The notes: generated by a model from the sequence alone, not told the origin. Shown: positions 43,944 to 53,034, counted from the first letter of the stretch. The stretch: DNA of 64,000 nt from Virgibacillus proomii (GCF_900162615.1 NZ_FUFN01000010.1:1432149-1496148); one strand, 5' to 3'. Numbers and translations are program-made.

Positions 43944-45784
43944 AAAAAGGAATTCATTTTTTAAAAAAACATTTTATCGCTACTTTAGTTATACTCTTAT
44001 GGATAAAGACGGTTGCGATTTCTTTTATCAGCTTTCAATTACCCATTCATTCATGGGTTGATATTGTATTAATAGTAATAAGTCCGCTTGGAATCATTAT
44101 GATAATACTCGGATTTGGTTTTCTCTTTAAAAAACAAGTGCCGCCAGTGACAATGCTGATTATTTATTTACTAATGATTGGACTTGTATATGCAAATTTA
44201 TTATATTATCGCTTTTATATTGATTTTGTAACGGTTTCCGTTTTTCTGCAGTTACATAATGTCGGAGGGCTAGGGCCAAGTACTGCTGAATTAGTTTCGC
44301 CGTTTGATCTGCTGCTTTTTCTTGATCTAATTATTCTTGGTTTAGTCGTGATTAGAATAAAAAAAACGAAACAGAAGCAGCCTGTACCAAATAAAAAGAA
44401 ATATACAATTATCAGCATGACATTAGTAGTTTTAACCTTTGTATTAGCACTGACTAAAAATCCGTATTTGCTGGAAACAGGCTATAATCGAAAAGAACTT
44501 GTACAATCGTTGGGCTTGTATAATTATCAAATTGTGAATATGATAGATGGGCTAAAAGCGCCCATCATGAAAGTGTTAGCAGATGAAACGGATGTGGAAG
44601 AAATAACAAGTAATGTGGGACGCAAACCAACTAGAGCACATGAGGAGTTTGGCATAGCAAAAGGAAAAAATCTTGTCTTGATTAGTTTGGAATCGACACA
44701 AAACTTTGTGATTAACCAGAAAATAAATGGGGAAGAGATTACTCCATTTTTAAATGATTTCATTAAAAACAGCTATTATTTTACTAATATTTATGATCAA
44801 GCTGCACAAGGGAAAACTTCAGATGCAGAATTCATGATTAACACGGGCTTATATCCATTGCCCAGTGGTTCGGTTTTTGTGCGTCGATCAACGAATGAAT
44901 TCTATTCCCTTCCGAAAATATTAGCAAATAAAAGAAATTATACTGCCGTTAGCTTTCATGGAAATGACGCTACGTTTTGGAACCGTGAGGAGATGTATGA
45001 GACATTAGGATATAAACGGTTTTTTTCTAAAAAGGATTATCATGTAACAGATGAAAACTCCGTTAATTACGGGATTAAAGACATCCCTTTTTTTGAACAA
45101 TCCATGAATAAATTAAAGACGTTACCTGAACCTTATATGGCAAACTTTCTTACATTGACTAATCATTTTCCATTTTTACTGGATGAAGAGGATCAAACTA
45201 TTCGCCCTGCTGATACTTCTGTCGAAGTGGTCAACCGATATGTGACTACTGTTAATTATGAAGATGCTGCATTACGAAGATTTTTTGAACTGGTAAAAGA
45301 AAAAGGACTGTATGAGGATTCGATATTCGTTATTTACGGGGACCATTACGGAATCTCTCAAAAATACGAAAAAGGGGTGTACGAACTGTTAGAACGGCAA
45401 GATACACCACTGAACCATCTTCAACTGCAACGATTACCAGTAATTATTCATGTACCTGGTGAGCAGGGAAAAATAGTCAACACTGTTGGTGGTACGATCG
45501 ATATCTATGCTACTATTTTAGAGCTTATGGGAATACGTGATGATCAGTTTATCAACTTTAGTCAAAATCTGTTTACGAAAGACGATAAAGACCCGGTTAT
45601 TTTCAGAAATGGAAGTATTGTTACGATTGATTATGCATATATAGGCGGGAGCTGCTATGACAAAAAGTCAGGGGAAACAGTGGATACAACTAAATGTGAG
45701 AAATATTTAAAGAAAGCGCGAAAGGAGTTACAAACTTCTGATGAGCTTATTTTAGGCGATCTTTTTCGCTTTATCCCGTATTAA
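43940..45784 (+). CDS. LtaS-like membrane phosphotransferase/sulfatase-fold protein
   Basis: 614 residues. Five N-terminal membrane helices (to about residue 180) precede an extracellular alkaline-phosphatase-superfamily domain. The catalytic nucleophile is Thr293 in AQGKTSDAEF, with metal ligands in LVLISLESTQ (Glu) and VIYGDHYGIS (Asp-His). LtaS enzymes polymerise glycerol phosphate from phosphatidylglycerol on the outer membrane face; relatives transfer phosphoethanolamine or prime teichoic acid. Third gene of the coupled operon, so its substrate may be the lipid made by the first two. Terminator about 75 bases downstream. Confidence 0.88.
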   Translation: MKKGIHFLKKHFIATLVILLWIKTVAISFISFQLPIHSWVDIVLIVISPLGIIMIILGFGFLFKKQVPPVTMLIIYLLMIGLVYANLLYYRFYIDFVTVSVFLQLHNVGGLGPSTAELVSPFDLLLFLDLIILGLVVIRIKKTKQKQPVPNKKKYTIISMTLVVLTFVLALTKNPYLLETGYNRKELVQSLGLYNYQIVNMIDGLKAPIMKVLADETDVEEITSNVGRKPTRAHEEFGIAKGKNLVLISLESTQNFVINQKINGEEITPFLNDFIKNSYYFTNIYDQAAQGKTSDAEFMINTGLYPLPSGSVFVRRSTNEFYSLPKILANKRNYTAVSFHGNDATFWNREEMYETLGYKRFFSKKDYHVTDENSVNYGIKDIPFFEQSMNKLKTLPEPYMANFLTLTNHFPFLLDEEDQTIRPADTSVEVVNRYVTTVNYEDAALRRFFELVKEKGLYEDSIFVIYGDHYGISQKYEKGVYELLERQDTPLNHLQLQRLPVIIHVPGEQGKIVNTVGGTIDIYATILELMGIRDDQFINFSQNLFTKDDKDPVIFRNGSIVTIDYAYIGGSCYDKKSGETVDTTKCEKYLKKARKELQTSDELILGDLFRFIPY

Positions 45785-45860
45785 TGGGCTGTAGGGCAAA
45801 TGTGTAGAAAAAATTAGACTAGCAGATTGAGAGATATGAACAGTACGATTTGCTTCAACA

Positions 45861-45903
45861 AATATCCGTGGGAAGGAAAGCTTTCACGGATATTCGTTGT
45901 TTT
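45861..45903 (+). terminator. Terminator of the PlsY/FeeM-AT/LtaS operon
   Basis: AATATCCGTG / CACGGATATT stem followed by CGTTGTTTTC. Confidence 0.75.
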
Positions 45904-46027
45904 CAGGTAAACCGATCTTTTTATAAATTACAAAATTTTTATCGTTCTAAGTTAACCGGTTTTTTGATCAGGCTGAATGGTTTAAATTTCTTGGTCCTCA
46001 GAACCTATGAAGTACTCATCAATATAA

Positions 46028-46180
46028 GACTCCTATTTCCTTCAAGACCTGAGTTGTTATAAAGGGGTCTAAGTGGAAGAAAACGGCACCTAAATGCCCG
46101 ATTCGTTCAAGGGCCTTTAGGTCATACCCTTGTGGTACTAACATTCCGTGTAAAAAGCATTCCACGGAATGAAGTTTCAC
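46028..46180 (+). repeat. Family C repeat, left end eroded (copy C2)
   Basis: TTCAAGACCTGAGTTG, AAACGGCACCTAAATGCCCG, AAGGGCCTTTAGGTCATACC and the third hairpin CATTCCGTG / CACGGAATG, ending GAAGTTTCAC. Directly followed by TTTAT and copy C3. Confidence 0.75.
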
Positions 46181-46185
46181 TTTAT

Positions 46186-46332
46186 CCCGCATATAAGGTG
46201 CCGTAAGTATCGCCTTTCAAGAATTAAAGGAACAAGGGAGAAGCATGTAGAAGATAAGAAAACGGCGCCTAAATGCCCGATTCGTTCAACTAACATTCCG
46301 TGTAAAAAGCATTCCACGGAATGAAGTTTCAC
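46186..46332 (+). repeat. Family C repeat (copy C3), in tandem with C2 and abutting a stop codon
   Basis: CCCGCATATAAGGTGCCGT to GAAGTTTCAC, flanked by TTTAT at 46181-46185 and 46333-46337. The last base of the second TTTAT is the last base of the stop codon of the minus-strand regulator gene. Confidence 0.85.
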
Positions 46333-46336
46333 TTTA

Positions 46337-46957
46337 TTAAAATCCAATTAAAAATCGGCAATGGTCATTCCCTTCGGTTTTACAACTTGTCCGTTTTACA
46401 TCTTCTGTTTGTAGAACTTTTTGAAACAAAGATGTTTCGCAGTGACAGGCTACTTTATATTCACTTGCAACAGCTAAAATGGGACAGTTATATTCAATCA
46501 ATTCATATTTATTTGTTCCTATTTTTGCAACATCTGCCATATATCCTTTTTCATTCTGAATGGTTTTTAACTCTTTTATTTTTTCAATAGGTGATTTGTT
46601 TTCTAGTCGTACTTTATATTCATTTGTTAAGCGTTTTTCTCGATTTTGAAATAATTGCTCGATCGATTCTTCACCATACATCGCTTCTATGTCTTTAAGA
46701 AACTCAACAGCAAGACCTTCATAGCTTTTAGGAAAAAGCAATTCAGCATTTTTGGTTAATATGTATTTTTGGATGGGTCTACCTATGGGTTGCTTTACTT
46801 CTACGGAATAGATAAGTTTCTCTTTTTCTAATATTGACAAATGTTTTCGTACAGCCATGTCTGTAATATGTAAGCATTTTGTAAGCTCTCCTACAGAGAG
46901 CCTGCTTTGCCTTTTTAATAAATATAAGATTTTATCCTTAGTGGACATTTTTTCCAT
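46337..46957 (-). CDS. SufR-like HTH regulator with C-terminal cysteine cluster
   Basis: 206 residues. An N-terminal winged helix (about 5-70, RLSVGELTKCLHITDMAVRKHLSILEKEKL) of the ArsR/DeoR type precedes a helical domain. The C-terminal region has NCPILAVASEYKVACHCE, RTSCKTEG and DHCRFLIGF, the pattern of SufR-family repressors, which carry an Fe-S cluster on such cysteines. It is not near sufCDSUB; instead it is divergent from a flavin reductase gene with a long palindrome between. Its likely target is that intergenic region. It may sense iron-sulfur state or oxidative stress. Confidence 0.8.
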   Translation of the reverse strand: MEKMSTKDKILYLLKRQSRLSVGELTKCLHITDMAVRKHLSILEKEKLIYSVEVKQPIGRPIQKYILTKNAELLFPKSYEGLAVEFLKDIEAMYGEESIEQLFQNREKRLTNEYKVRLENKSPIEKIKELKTIQNEKGYMADVAKIGTNKYELIEYNCPILAVASEYKVACHCETSLFQKVLQTEDVKRTSCKTEGNDHCRFLIGF

Positions 46958-47115
46958 ATAATCACCTAAATTGTATTTATGCTGTATATATTGTATAAAA
47001 AATAAAGAAATTATAAAAGTGAAAACTATAAAAATAAAAAACTTTATGAATTATTAGCACTACAGGAGCAAATTAATTGCTATTCTATGAGAGGTAAGCT
47101 ATGATTCTTACATGC

Positions 47116-47139
47116 TTATTATACCAATTGGTATAATAA
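47116..47139. promoter_or_regulatory. Perfect 24-bp palindrome, probable operator
   Basis: TTATTATACCAA joined directly to TTGGTATAATAA. It lies in the divergent gap between the SufR-like gene (start 46957) and the flavin reductase gene (start 47472). It also contains a TATAAT-like box on each strand, so a bound repressor would cover promoters in both directions. Confidence 0.65.
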
Positions 47140-47310
47140 ATGCGCGAAAAATTTTTAAAAAATCAGAAAACGATTGTAGATACCATACTTTCTCTCATAT
47201 ATTAATGCTAACTAGGAGTTCTCCAATGATAAATCGTTAAACGAGCGGTTAAGTTTTTGCCCTTGCAATATACAGAATTTATATCTATTTTTCTATATGA
47301 ATACGTTTAA

Positions 47311-47360
47311 AAAATAAAATATTATTAGAGCAAGCAAAATAAAATATTATTAGAGCAAGC
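47311..47360 (+). repeat. Two perfect 25-bp direct repeats
   Basis: The 25 bases at 47311-47335 (ending TTATTAGAGCAAGC) are repeated exactly at 47336-47360, followed by TTTTTTCT. They lie in the leader of the flavin reductase gene. Confidence 0.85.
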
Positions 47361-47471
47361 TTTTTTCTTTGGATTTTATTGCTTGATAGGAAGCTATAGA
47401 TGGAAATGTAACAGGTGACAACGCAATATATTATTCAAGAGAAGAGTTTGTTAAATCAGGAGGGAGCAGCT

Positions 47472-48008
47472 TTGAAACTTGTCGGAATAGCTGGATCATT
47501 AGTAGGTGAGAAAACTTCACAAGCAGTTCATGAAGTGTTACTCGCCGCTAAGCGTATTAATCAAAATATAGTGACAGAATTAATCGATCTAAAGGAATAT
47601 GATGTTGAATTTGTTCGAGGAGCCCCATTAGCATATTATAATAAAGATACGTGGCATGTTGTAAATACAATGTTAGCTGCTGATATTATTGTATTTGGTA
47701 CCCCTGTATATCAGGCATCGATTACAGGAGCGCTAAAAAACTTACTTGATCATTTTCCTGTTGATGCGTTTAAAGAAAAAGTAACAGGAATTGTAACGAC
47801 TGCAGGTTCACATAAGCATTTTCTTGTTTCTGAATATCATTTAAAGCCAATTCTTACTTATTTAAAGGGGACGGTTCCTACATGTAGTGTCTTCATTCAT
47901 AATGATTCCTTTAATGATGATAATGAAATTATTGATCAAGATGTAAATAAAAGAATTATTAAGCTTGCTGAAGAAATGATAACGATCAAGGAACGAAACA
48001 GGATATAA
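47472..48008 (+). CDS. NADPH-dependent FMN reductase
   Basis: A flavodoxin-fold reductase of the SsuE/NADPH-dependent FMN reductase family, 178 residues. The FMN phosphate loop is VGIAGSLVGEKTSQAV, and the second flavin contact is VFGTPVYQASITGALKNLLDHF. It would supply reduced flavin or reduce quinones and similar compounds. TTG 47472 lies 6 bases after AGGAGGGA; an ATG-less longer frame back to 47415 has no ribosome site. It faces the SufR-like regulator across an operator-like palindrome. Confidence 0.85.
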   Translation: MKLVGIAGSLVGEKTSQAVHEVLLAAKRINQNIVTELIDLKEYDVEFVRGAPLAYYNKDTWHVVNTMLAADIIVFGTPVYQASITGALKNLLDHFPVDAFKEKVTGIVTTAGSHKHFLVSEYHLKPILTYLKGTVPTCSVFIHNDSFNDDNEIIDQDVNKRIIKLAEEMITIKERNRI

Positions 48009-48117
48009 ATTAAATTAGCCAAAAAAGCGGTTAAAAAATTTCATCAAAATAACATACCAAATTTTTGTAGGCTAAAATGCATCACATTTTAGTGATGAAG
48101 ATTAGACTCGTGAGGAA

Positions 48118-48150
48118 TTTTAATCCCGCATGTAAGGTGCCATAAACCCG
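48118..48150 (+). repeat. Family C fragment (copy C8, left end only)
   Basis: TCCCGCATGTAAGGTGCCATAA matches the left arm of C; the rest is missing. Confidence 0.65.
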
Positions 48151-48266
48151 TAATCTTTATCAGTTTAGCGAAATTGCTTTTGGACACATATTTTATATAT
48201 AATCGGAGACTGGATACATTATTCTGCTTTATATACGTTATAAACCTTAATAAAATTAGTCTATTT

Positions 48267-48297
48267 AAAATCGTTTCTAAATTAGAAACGATTTTTT
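48267..48297. terminator. Terminator-like hairpin
   Basis: AAAATCGTTTCTAA / TTAGAAACGATTTT, a perfect 14-bp stem with one-base loop and T run. Confidence 0.75.
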
Positions 48298-48439
48298 CAT
48301 TTAGGGAACTCTATCCGTTTATACATGATGGATAACTTTTTTAAAAAGTAACTTCAGCGCTCGTACTGCTAACAAACTTCGAACTTCTTCCCACGATAAT
48401 TCAACATCGGCTACCTAAAATCCCCAATTCTTCGGTCGA

Positions 48440-48650
48440 CAGGACAAGAAAAGCATCTTGAATAAGCATCGCACGAAGAAAAGTGCTTTCCTTTTCAAGG
48501 ACAAGAAAAGCATCTTGAATAAGCATCGCGGTTTTTCAAGGACAGAGTTGACCGCGATTTTTCAAGGCCAAGAAAAGCTACGACAGCGAGACTTCGCTGG
48601 TTTTAAAGGACGTCTGCGAACTTAGCCTTTGATCTACTGTTTTAAAAAGC
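48440..48650 (+). repeat. Family D repeat array (copy D2)
   Basis: AAGAAAAGCATCTTGAATAAG occurs twice (about 48446 and 48503) and TTTTCAAGGAC-type words occur at about 48492, 48532 and 48559, in the same mix as copy D1 at 40.4 kb. No gene. The remainder of 48.0-48.96 kb has no other feature besides those listed. Confidence 0.6.
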
Positions 48651-48922
48651 TTTTAGGTATTATAGATAAAGTGTTGCTTAGTATTGGCGTTTTTAGTGTC
48701 ACAGTCGTTAATAAACTATACATCGTTTATTCATGTGATTAATGTAAAATTCCTAAAGTAAAGGAGGCAAATGAATCAAGTAATGAGATGGCTCCGTTAA
48801 TATCGGTTCAGAATAGTGGTCGAGGGATATGAAGGATTCGTAATATTGTTTCATTCTTAAGAGCACAATAGAACCAGTAGATTATCTACATTGATTGGGC
48901 TCAAATACTGTTGATACAAGGG

Positions 48923-48936
48923 TGTAAGCGTTCTAC
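48923..48936 (+). promoter_or_regulatory. Putative CcpA (cre) site of the PTS operon
   Basis: TGTAAGCGTTCTAC agrees with cre (TGWAANCGNTNWCA) except for the last two bases, and lies 26 bases before the regulator gene. Confidence 0.4.
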
Positions 48937-48961
48937 AATTTAGTTAAGGAGGTGCTCTTAG

Positions 48962-51001
48962 TTGTTTGATCAAAGATCTTTTAAGCTTTTTAAAGAAATA
49001 ATAACACATGATCAAATTACAGTTTCAGAAGTTATTCGTAAAACAGATTTATCAGAACGACAATTTTATTATGCTTTAGACAAAGTAAATAACACTTTAA
49101 AAAGTATGAATATGCCGGAAATTATAATTTCAAATCAAAATTTTCTTGTTGATGCTAAAGTTAAAAAACTTCATTATGCAGGAGCACCCTTAGATATTAG
49201 TATGAATCAAATCGTTTTATCAGAGGAGGACCGCGTTTATTTCATTTATTTATATACATTTATTCGTAAGGAAGTACTATCTAATTACCATTATCAATTA
49301 ATGATGAATGTAAGTAAGAATACAGCTTTAGCTGATGTAAAAAAAGTGAAAGAAATGTGTAATGAAAAGGATGTTGCTTTTGTCTACACCCGAATGGATG
49401 GTTATCATTTAAAAGGAGATGAACTGGCAAAAAGAAAACTGGCTGCCTATGCAATCGATTATTTACTTACAAAACCATTGGGGAAAGAAATAATCATTCT
49501 TACATTAAAATCTTGGAAACAGGAACACTATTATCAGGAAACAAAGCAAATAATTAACAACTTTCTAACGAAACATTCCATACATTTAGTAAAGACGCGT
49601 AAAACGGAAATGATACTACATCTTACGTTTATGAGGGTAAGAAAAAAACAAGTTTTGCTTGCGTTTAGTGATTATGAAAAACAATTGTTAAAAAGTCAAC
49701 AGTTATTTGCACCAGCTAAAAGACTCTGTCAGCAATTATTTCAAGATACAGACAACAATGAATGCTATTATGTCTTATTGCAATTGATAGTAGCTCTAGA
49801 GGAAGTAAGCTTTGTAAAAAATCCTTATTTACGAAATTTGACAATAGAAATCATCGAAGCATTTGAGAAAAACACATTATTACCCATAGAGAATAAAGAA
49901 TATTTACAACAAAGCTTATATAATCATCTTGTTCCAGCGTTTTTCAGAATTGCATTTGAAATTCCACTTGTTAATCCCTTAACAATACAAATTAAATCGA
50001 AGTATGTAGATTTATTTCAGTTTGTGAAACATTCATTGGCACCTTTATCAAAGTGGACGGGAAAGCCGATTAGTGATGAGGAAATAGGTTATTTTACACT
50101 TCATTTCGGCGGTTATCTAGAGAGGGAAAGAAGAACGAATTCACCTGACATTCGTGCATTAATTGTTTGTTCAAATGGTGTTAGTTCTTCAATCATGCTA
50201 AGAGCACAATTAAAAGAAATGTTTCCTACTATTAAGTTTTCAAGAGTACACAGAGTAGAACAAATAAAAACAATTCCATTAACAAATTATGATTTGATTT
50301 TTTCTACGGTTGCTTTGGAATCAACTAAGCCTGTTTACCATGTAAAGCCATTACTTACTAAGATTGAAAAAAATTACTTGATTGAATCCGTCATTTTTCA
50401 ATTTCCATCTTTGAATAATCATGATTTTTCAATCGACCAATTAATGGAAATTATTGATAAATATGCGGATATTAAAGACGAAAAAAAATTATTTTCTGAA
50501 CTTGTCAATGTCATTTATTTGAATAACACCGATGTAGGAGGGTATAAGCCAATGCTTTCAGATTTACTAACAGAGGACATGATTCAATTTACAGATGAAA
50601 AGCTGCAATGGCGTGATGCTATCACACTCGCGGCACAGCCGCTTCTTAAAACAAATAAAATAAAACAGGAATATATCGAGGCGATGAATAAAAAAGTGGA
50701 AGAAGTAGGAACTTATATTCATGTAGGAAATGGAATTGCTATTCCCCATGCGAGACCTGAGGAAGGTGTTATTAACTTAGGAATGTCATTTTTAAGAACA
50801 AAGACTCCTGTGAAGTTATTGGATAAAGAAGAACATCAAATAGATATTTTTATTTGCTTAGCAGCGGTTGATAATGAAGCCCATCTTAAGGCTTTATCTC
50901 ATTTGACAAAACTTCTTGCTGATAAACCAACGCTTAAAGCATTGAAAGAAGCTGAAACATCAGAAGAGATTATTAAATTAATTAAAGGAGATGAAGAATA
51001 A
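48962..51001 (+). CDS. PRD-containing PTS regulator with EIIB and EIIA domains
   Basis: 679 residues of the BglG-type activator family (MtlR/LicR-like). A helix-turn-helix (about 1-60), a second HTH region, two PTS regulation domains (about 190-400), an EIIB-like domain with Cys in ALIVCSNGVSSSIML, and a C-terminal EIIA domain (about 525-675) with the phospho-His in GIAIPHARPEEG. Phosphorylation by PTS proteins would switch it according to sugar supply, and its EIIA may also serve the transporter. The TTG start follows AAGGAGG. It ends at the start of the EIIB gene (TAATG). Confidence 0.88.
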   Translation: MFDQRSFKLFKEIITHDQITVSEVIRKTDLSERQFYYALDKVNNTLKSMNMPEIIISNQNFLVDAKVKKLHYAGAPLDISMNQIVLSEEDRVYFIYLYTFIRKEVLSNYHYQLMMNVSKNTALADVKKVKEMCNEKDVAFVYTRMDGYHLKGDELAKRKLAAYAIDYLLTKPLGKEIIILTLKSWKQEHYYQETKQIINNFLTKHSIHLVKTRKTEMILHLTFMRVRKKQVLLAFSDYEKQLLKSQQLFAPAKRLCQQLFQDTDNNECYYVLLQLIVALEEVSFVKNPYLRNLTIEIIEAFEKNTLLPIENKEYLQQSLYNHLVPAFFRIAFEIPLVNPLTIQIKSKYVDLFQFVKHSLAPLSKWTGKPISDEEIGYFTLHFGGYLERERRTNSPDIRALIVCSNGVSSSIMLRAQLKEMFPTIKFSRVHRVEQIKTIPLTNYDLIFSTVALESTKPVYHVKPLLTKIEKNYLIESVIFQFPSLNNHDFSIDQLMEIIDKYADIKDEKKLFSELVNVIYLNNTDVGGYKPMLSDLLTEDMIQFTDEKLQWRDAITLAAQPLLKTNKIKQEYIEAMNKKVEEVGTYIHVGNGIAIPHARPEEGVINLGMSFLRTKTPVKLLDKEEHQIDIFICLAAVDNEAHLKALSHLTKLLADKPTLKALKEAETSEEIIKLIKGDEE

Positions 51002-51282
51002 TGAAATTTTTAGCAGTTTGTGGATCAGGGTTAGGGACAAGCTTTATGGTAGAGATGAATATTAAACAGATTTTACAGGAATTAGGTGTGACTGGGGTGG
51101 AGGTATCTCATTCTGATTTAAGTTCAGCTACCCCAGGAGACGCAGATGTCTATTTTTTAGCGAAAGATATTGCTGAAGGCGGTTCACATTTAGGTGAGGT
51201 AATTGTATTAGACAACATTATTGATATGGACGAGTTAAGGGAAAAAGTTACAAAGTTAGTAAAAGACAAAAATTTAATTTAA
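51001..51282 (+). CDS. PTS EIIB, ascorbate (SgaB/UlaB) type
   Basis: 93 residues, with the P-loop-like phospho-site AVCGSGLGTSFM (Cys7). It accepts phosphate from EIIA and phosphorylates the sugar entering through the EIIC at 51673. Translationally coupled to the regulator gene, whose stop it overlaps. Family relatives act on L-ascorbate or related pentitol-like compounds. Confidence 0.9.
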   Translation: MKFLAVCGSGLGTSFMVEMNIKQILQELGVTGVEVSHSDLSSATPGDADVYFLAKDIAEGGSHLGEVIVLDNIIDMDELREKVTKLVKDKNLI

Positions 51283-51295
51283 TTATATATGAATG

Positions 51296-51641
51296 TGTTT
51301 AAAAAGGAGTTAAAAGACCCGACGTAGGTTAATCGATAGCAACTACCCTTGAAAAATCGCGATGTGCTGCTGTTAAGATTTTTGTAGTGTCGACATCAAC
51401 ATCCTGTGTGTCGAAGCTGGAGTTTGCTTCGTTTAGCAAGCTGAATATATGTATGTTGAAACATGAATTTCAAGAAATTAGGCAATAAGGAAAAATGGCT
51501 AGCGGAGTGCAGACATCACTTAGCTGCACTATACTTTGGACATTAAAAAAATCTACTTGGTTGTTTAACTTCCGAGCTAAAATTTTGTGCTTCTATGTAC
51601 AAAGAAATTCGATGGATCATTTTTAACATATTTTTTGAATG
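51296..51641 (+). repeat. Family A repeat inside the PTS operon (copy A4)
   Basis: The left end TGTTTAAAAAG (51296-51306) and right end TTTTTTGAATG (51631-51641) are decayed inverted repeats. GAGCTAAAATTTTGTGC and GTACAAAGAAATTCGATGG match other A copies. It lies between the EIIB and EIIC genes. Confidence 0.65.
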
Positions 51642-51672
51642 TTTTTCTATAAATAACGAAAGGATGGTTTCT

Positions 51673-53034
51673 ATGAATAATTTCTTAAGTGTATTAGTTG
51701 ATATTTTAAGTCAGCCTGCTATTTTGGTTGCTGCAATTGCGTTAATCGGTCTATTAGCACAAAAGAAAAATGCATCCGAGATCATGAAGGGAACAATTAA
51801 AACATTTGTAGGTTTTATTGTCATTGCAGCAGGTGCAGGAATTTTGGAGAAAGCTTTAACTCCATTTGGTACTATGTTCCAAGAAGCTTTTCATGTATCA
51901 GGGGTAGTGCCAAACAACGAAGCCATTGTTGCTTTAGCTCTTACAGAATACGGAACAAATACAGCGTTAATTATGTTTTTTGGTATGATTGTCAACATAT
52001 TAATCGCCCGGTTTACAAGATATAAGTATATATTTTTAACAGGTCATCATACACTTTATCTGGCTTGTATGTTTGCTGTTATTATGGCGGTAGCAGGATT
52101 CGATACAGTACCATTAATTATAGCGGGTGCTGTTGCTTTAGGAATAGTAATGACGCTATCACCAGCAATCGTTCAGCCGTTTATGAGGCAGCTTACTGGA
52201 AATGATAATGTGGCTCTTGGACATTTTAGTGCAGTAGGATATGCAATAAGTGGATTAACTGGAAAAATTTTTAAGAACAGCAGAGAAAATTCAACGGAAA
52301 ATATCAATTTTCCAAAAGGACTTAGTTTTTTACGAGATAGTACGGTTAGTATTGCTTTAACAATGGTCGTGATGTATGTAATTGTCGCTTTATTTGCAGG
52401 TGCTTCATTTATTGAAGCAGAACTAAGTGAAGGAATGAACTATTTGGTTTTCTCTCTGATTCAAGGCGGTAGCTTTGCAGCTGGTGTATTTATTATCTTA
52501 TCTGGTGTCCGTTTAGTATTAGCAGAAATTGTACCAGCGTTTAAAGGGATTTCCACAAAGCTTGTGCCTAACGCTAAACCGGCACTTGATGTTCCAATTA
52601 TTTATCCGTATGCACCAAATGCTGTTTTAATTGGGTTTTTCAGCAGTTTTATTGGCGGAATTTTTAGTATGGTAATTATGTTCGTCACGGGAACGACGAT
52701 TATTCTTCCTGGAGTAGTGCCTCATTTCTTTACTGGAGCAGCTGCTGGGGTTCTAGGCAATACAACAGGCGGGATAAAAGGAGCCGTTGCCGGATCATTT
52801 GTCAATGGAATTATCATTTCGTTTTTACCAGTATTTTTATTACCGGTATTAGGAGAGTTAGGATTTGCTAATACAACATTTTCTGATGCTGACTTTGGCG
52901 TTTCAGGTATCTTTTTCGGCTCGCTGGCAAACTATGCAGGACCAGTTGCCATTGTTATTAGCTTAATTGTTATTCTTGGTTTCATGTTAATTCCATTTGG
53001 CAAAAAAAAGAGCTCTACAGAAAATGCTAACTAA
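51673..53034 (+). CDS. PTS EIIC, ascorbate (SgaT/UlaA) family
   Basis: Membrane permease of 453 residues with about ten to eleven helices. UlaA-type segments are seen: LIGLLAQKKNASEIMKGTIKTFVGF, the TGHHTLYLACM region, and GAAAGVLGNTTGGIKGAVAGSF. It carries L-ascorbate or a related sugar acid or pentitol and couples transport to phosphorylation by the EIIB at 51001. ATG 51673 follows AAAGGATGG; the longer frame to 51595 runs into the family A repeat. Confidence 0.9.
   Translation: MNNFLSVLVDILSQPAILVAAIALIGLLAQKKNASEIMKGTIKTFVGFIVIAAGAGILEKALTPFGTMFQEAFHVSGVVPNNEAIVALALTEYGTNTALIMFFGMIVNILIARFTRYKYIFLTGHHTLYLACMFAVIMAVAGFDTVPLIIAGAVALGIVMTLSPAIVQPFMRQLTGNDNVALGHFSAVGYAISGLTGKIFKNSRENSTENINFPKGLSFLRDSTVSIALTMVVMYVIVALFAGASFIEAELSEGMNYLVFSLIQGGSFAAGVFIILSGVRLVLAEIVPAFKGISTKLVPNAKPALDVPIIYPYAPNAVLIGFFSSFIGGIFSMVIMFVTGTTIILPGVVPHFFTGAAAGVLGNTTGGIKGAVAGSFVNGIIISFLPVFLLPVLGELGFANTTFSDADFGVSGIFFGSLANYAGPVAIVISLIVILGFMLIPFGKKKSSTENAN

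Noticed and set aside
46321..46590. Plus-strand open frame opposite the SufR-like gene
   Set aside because: Antisense shadow of a well-supported gene and starts inside a family C repeat.
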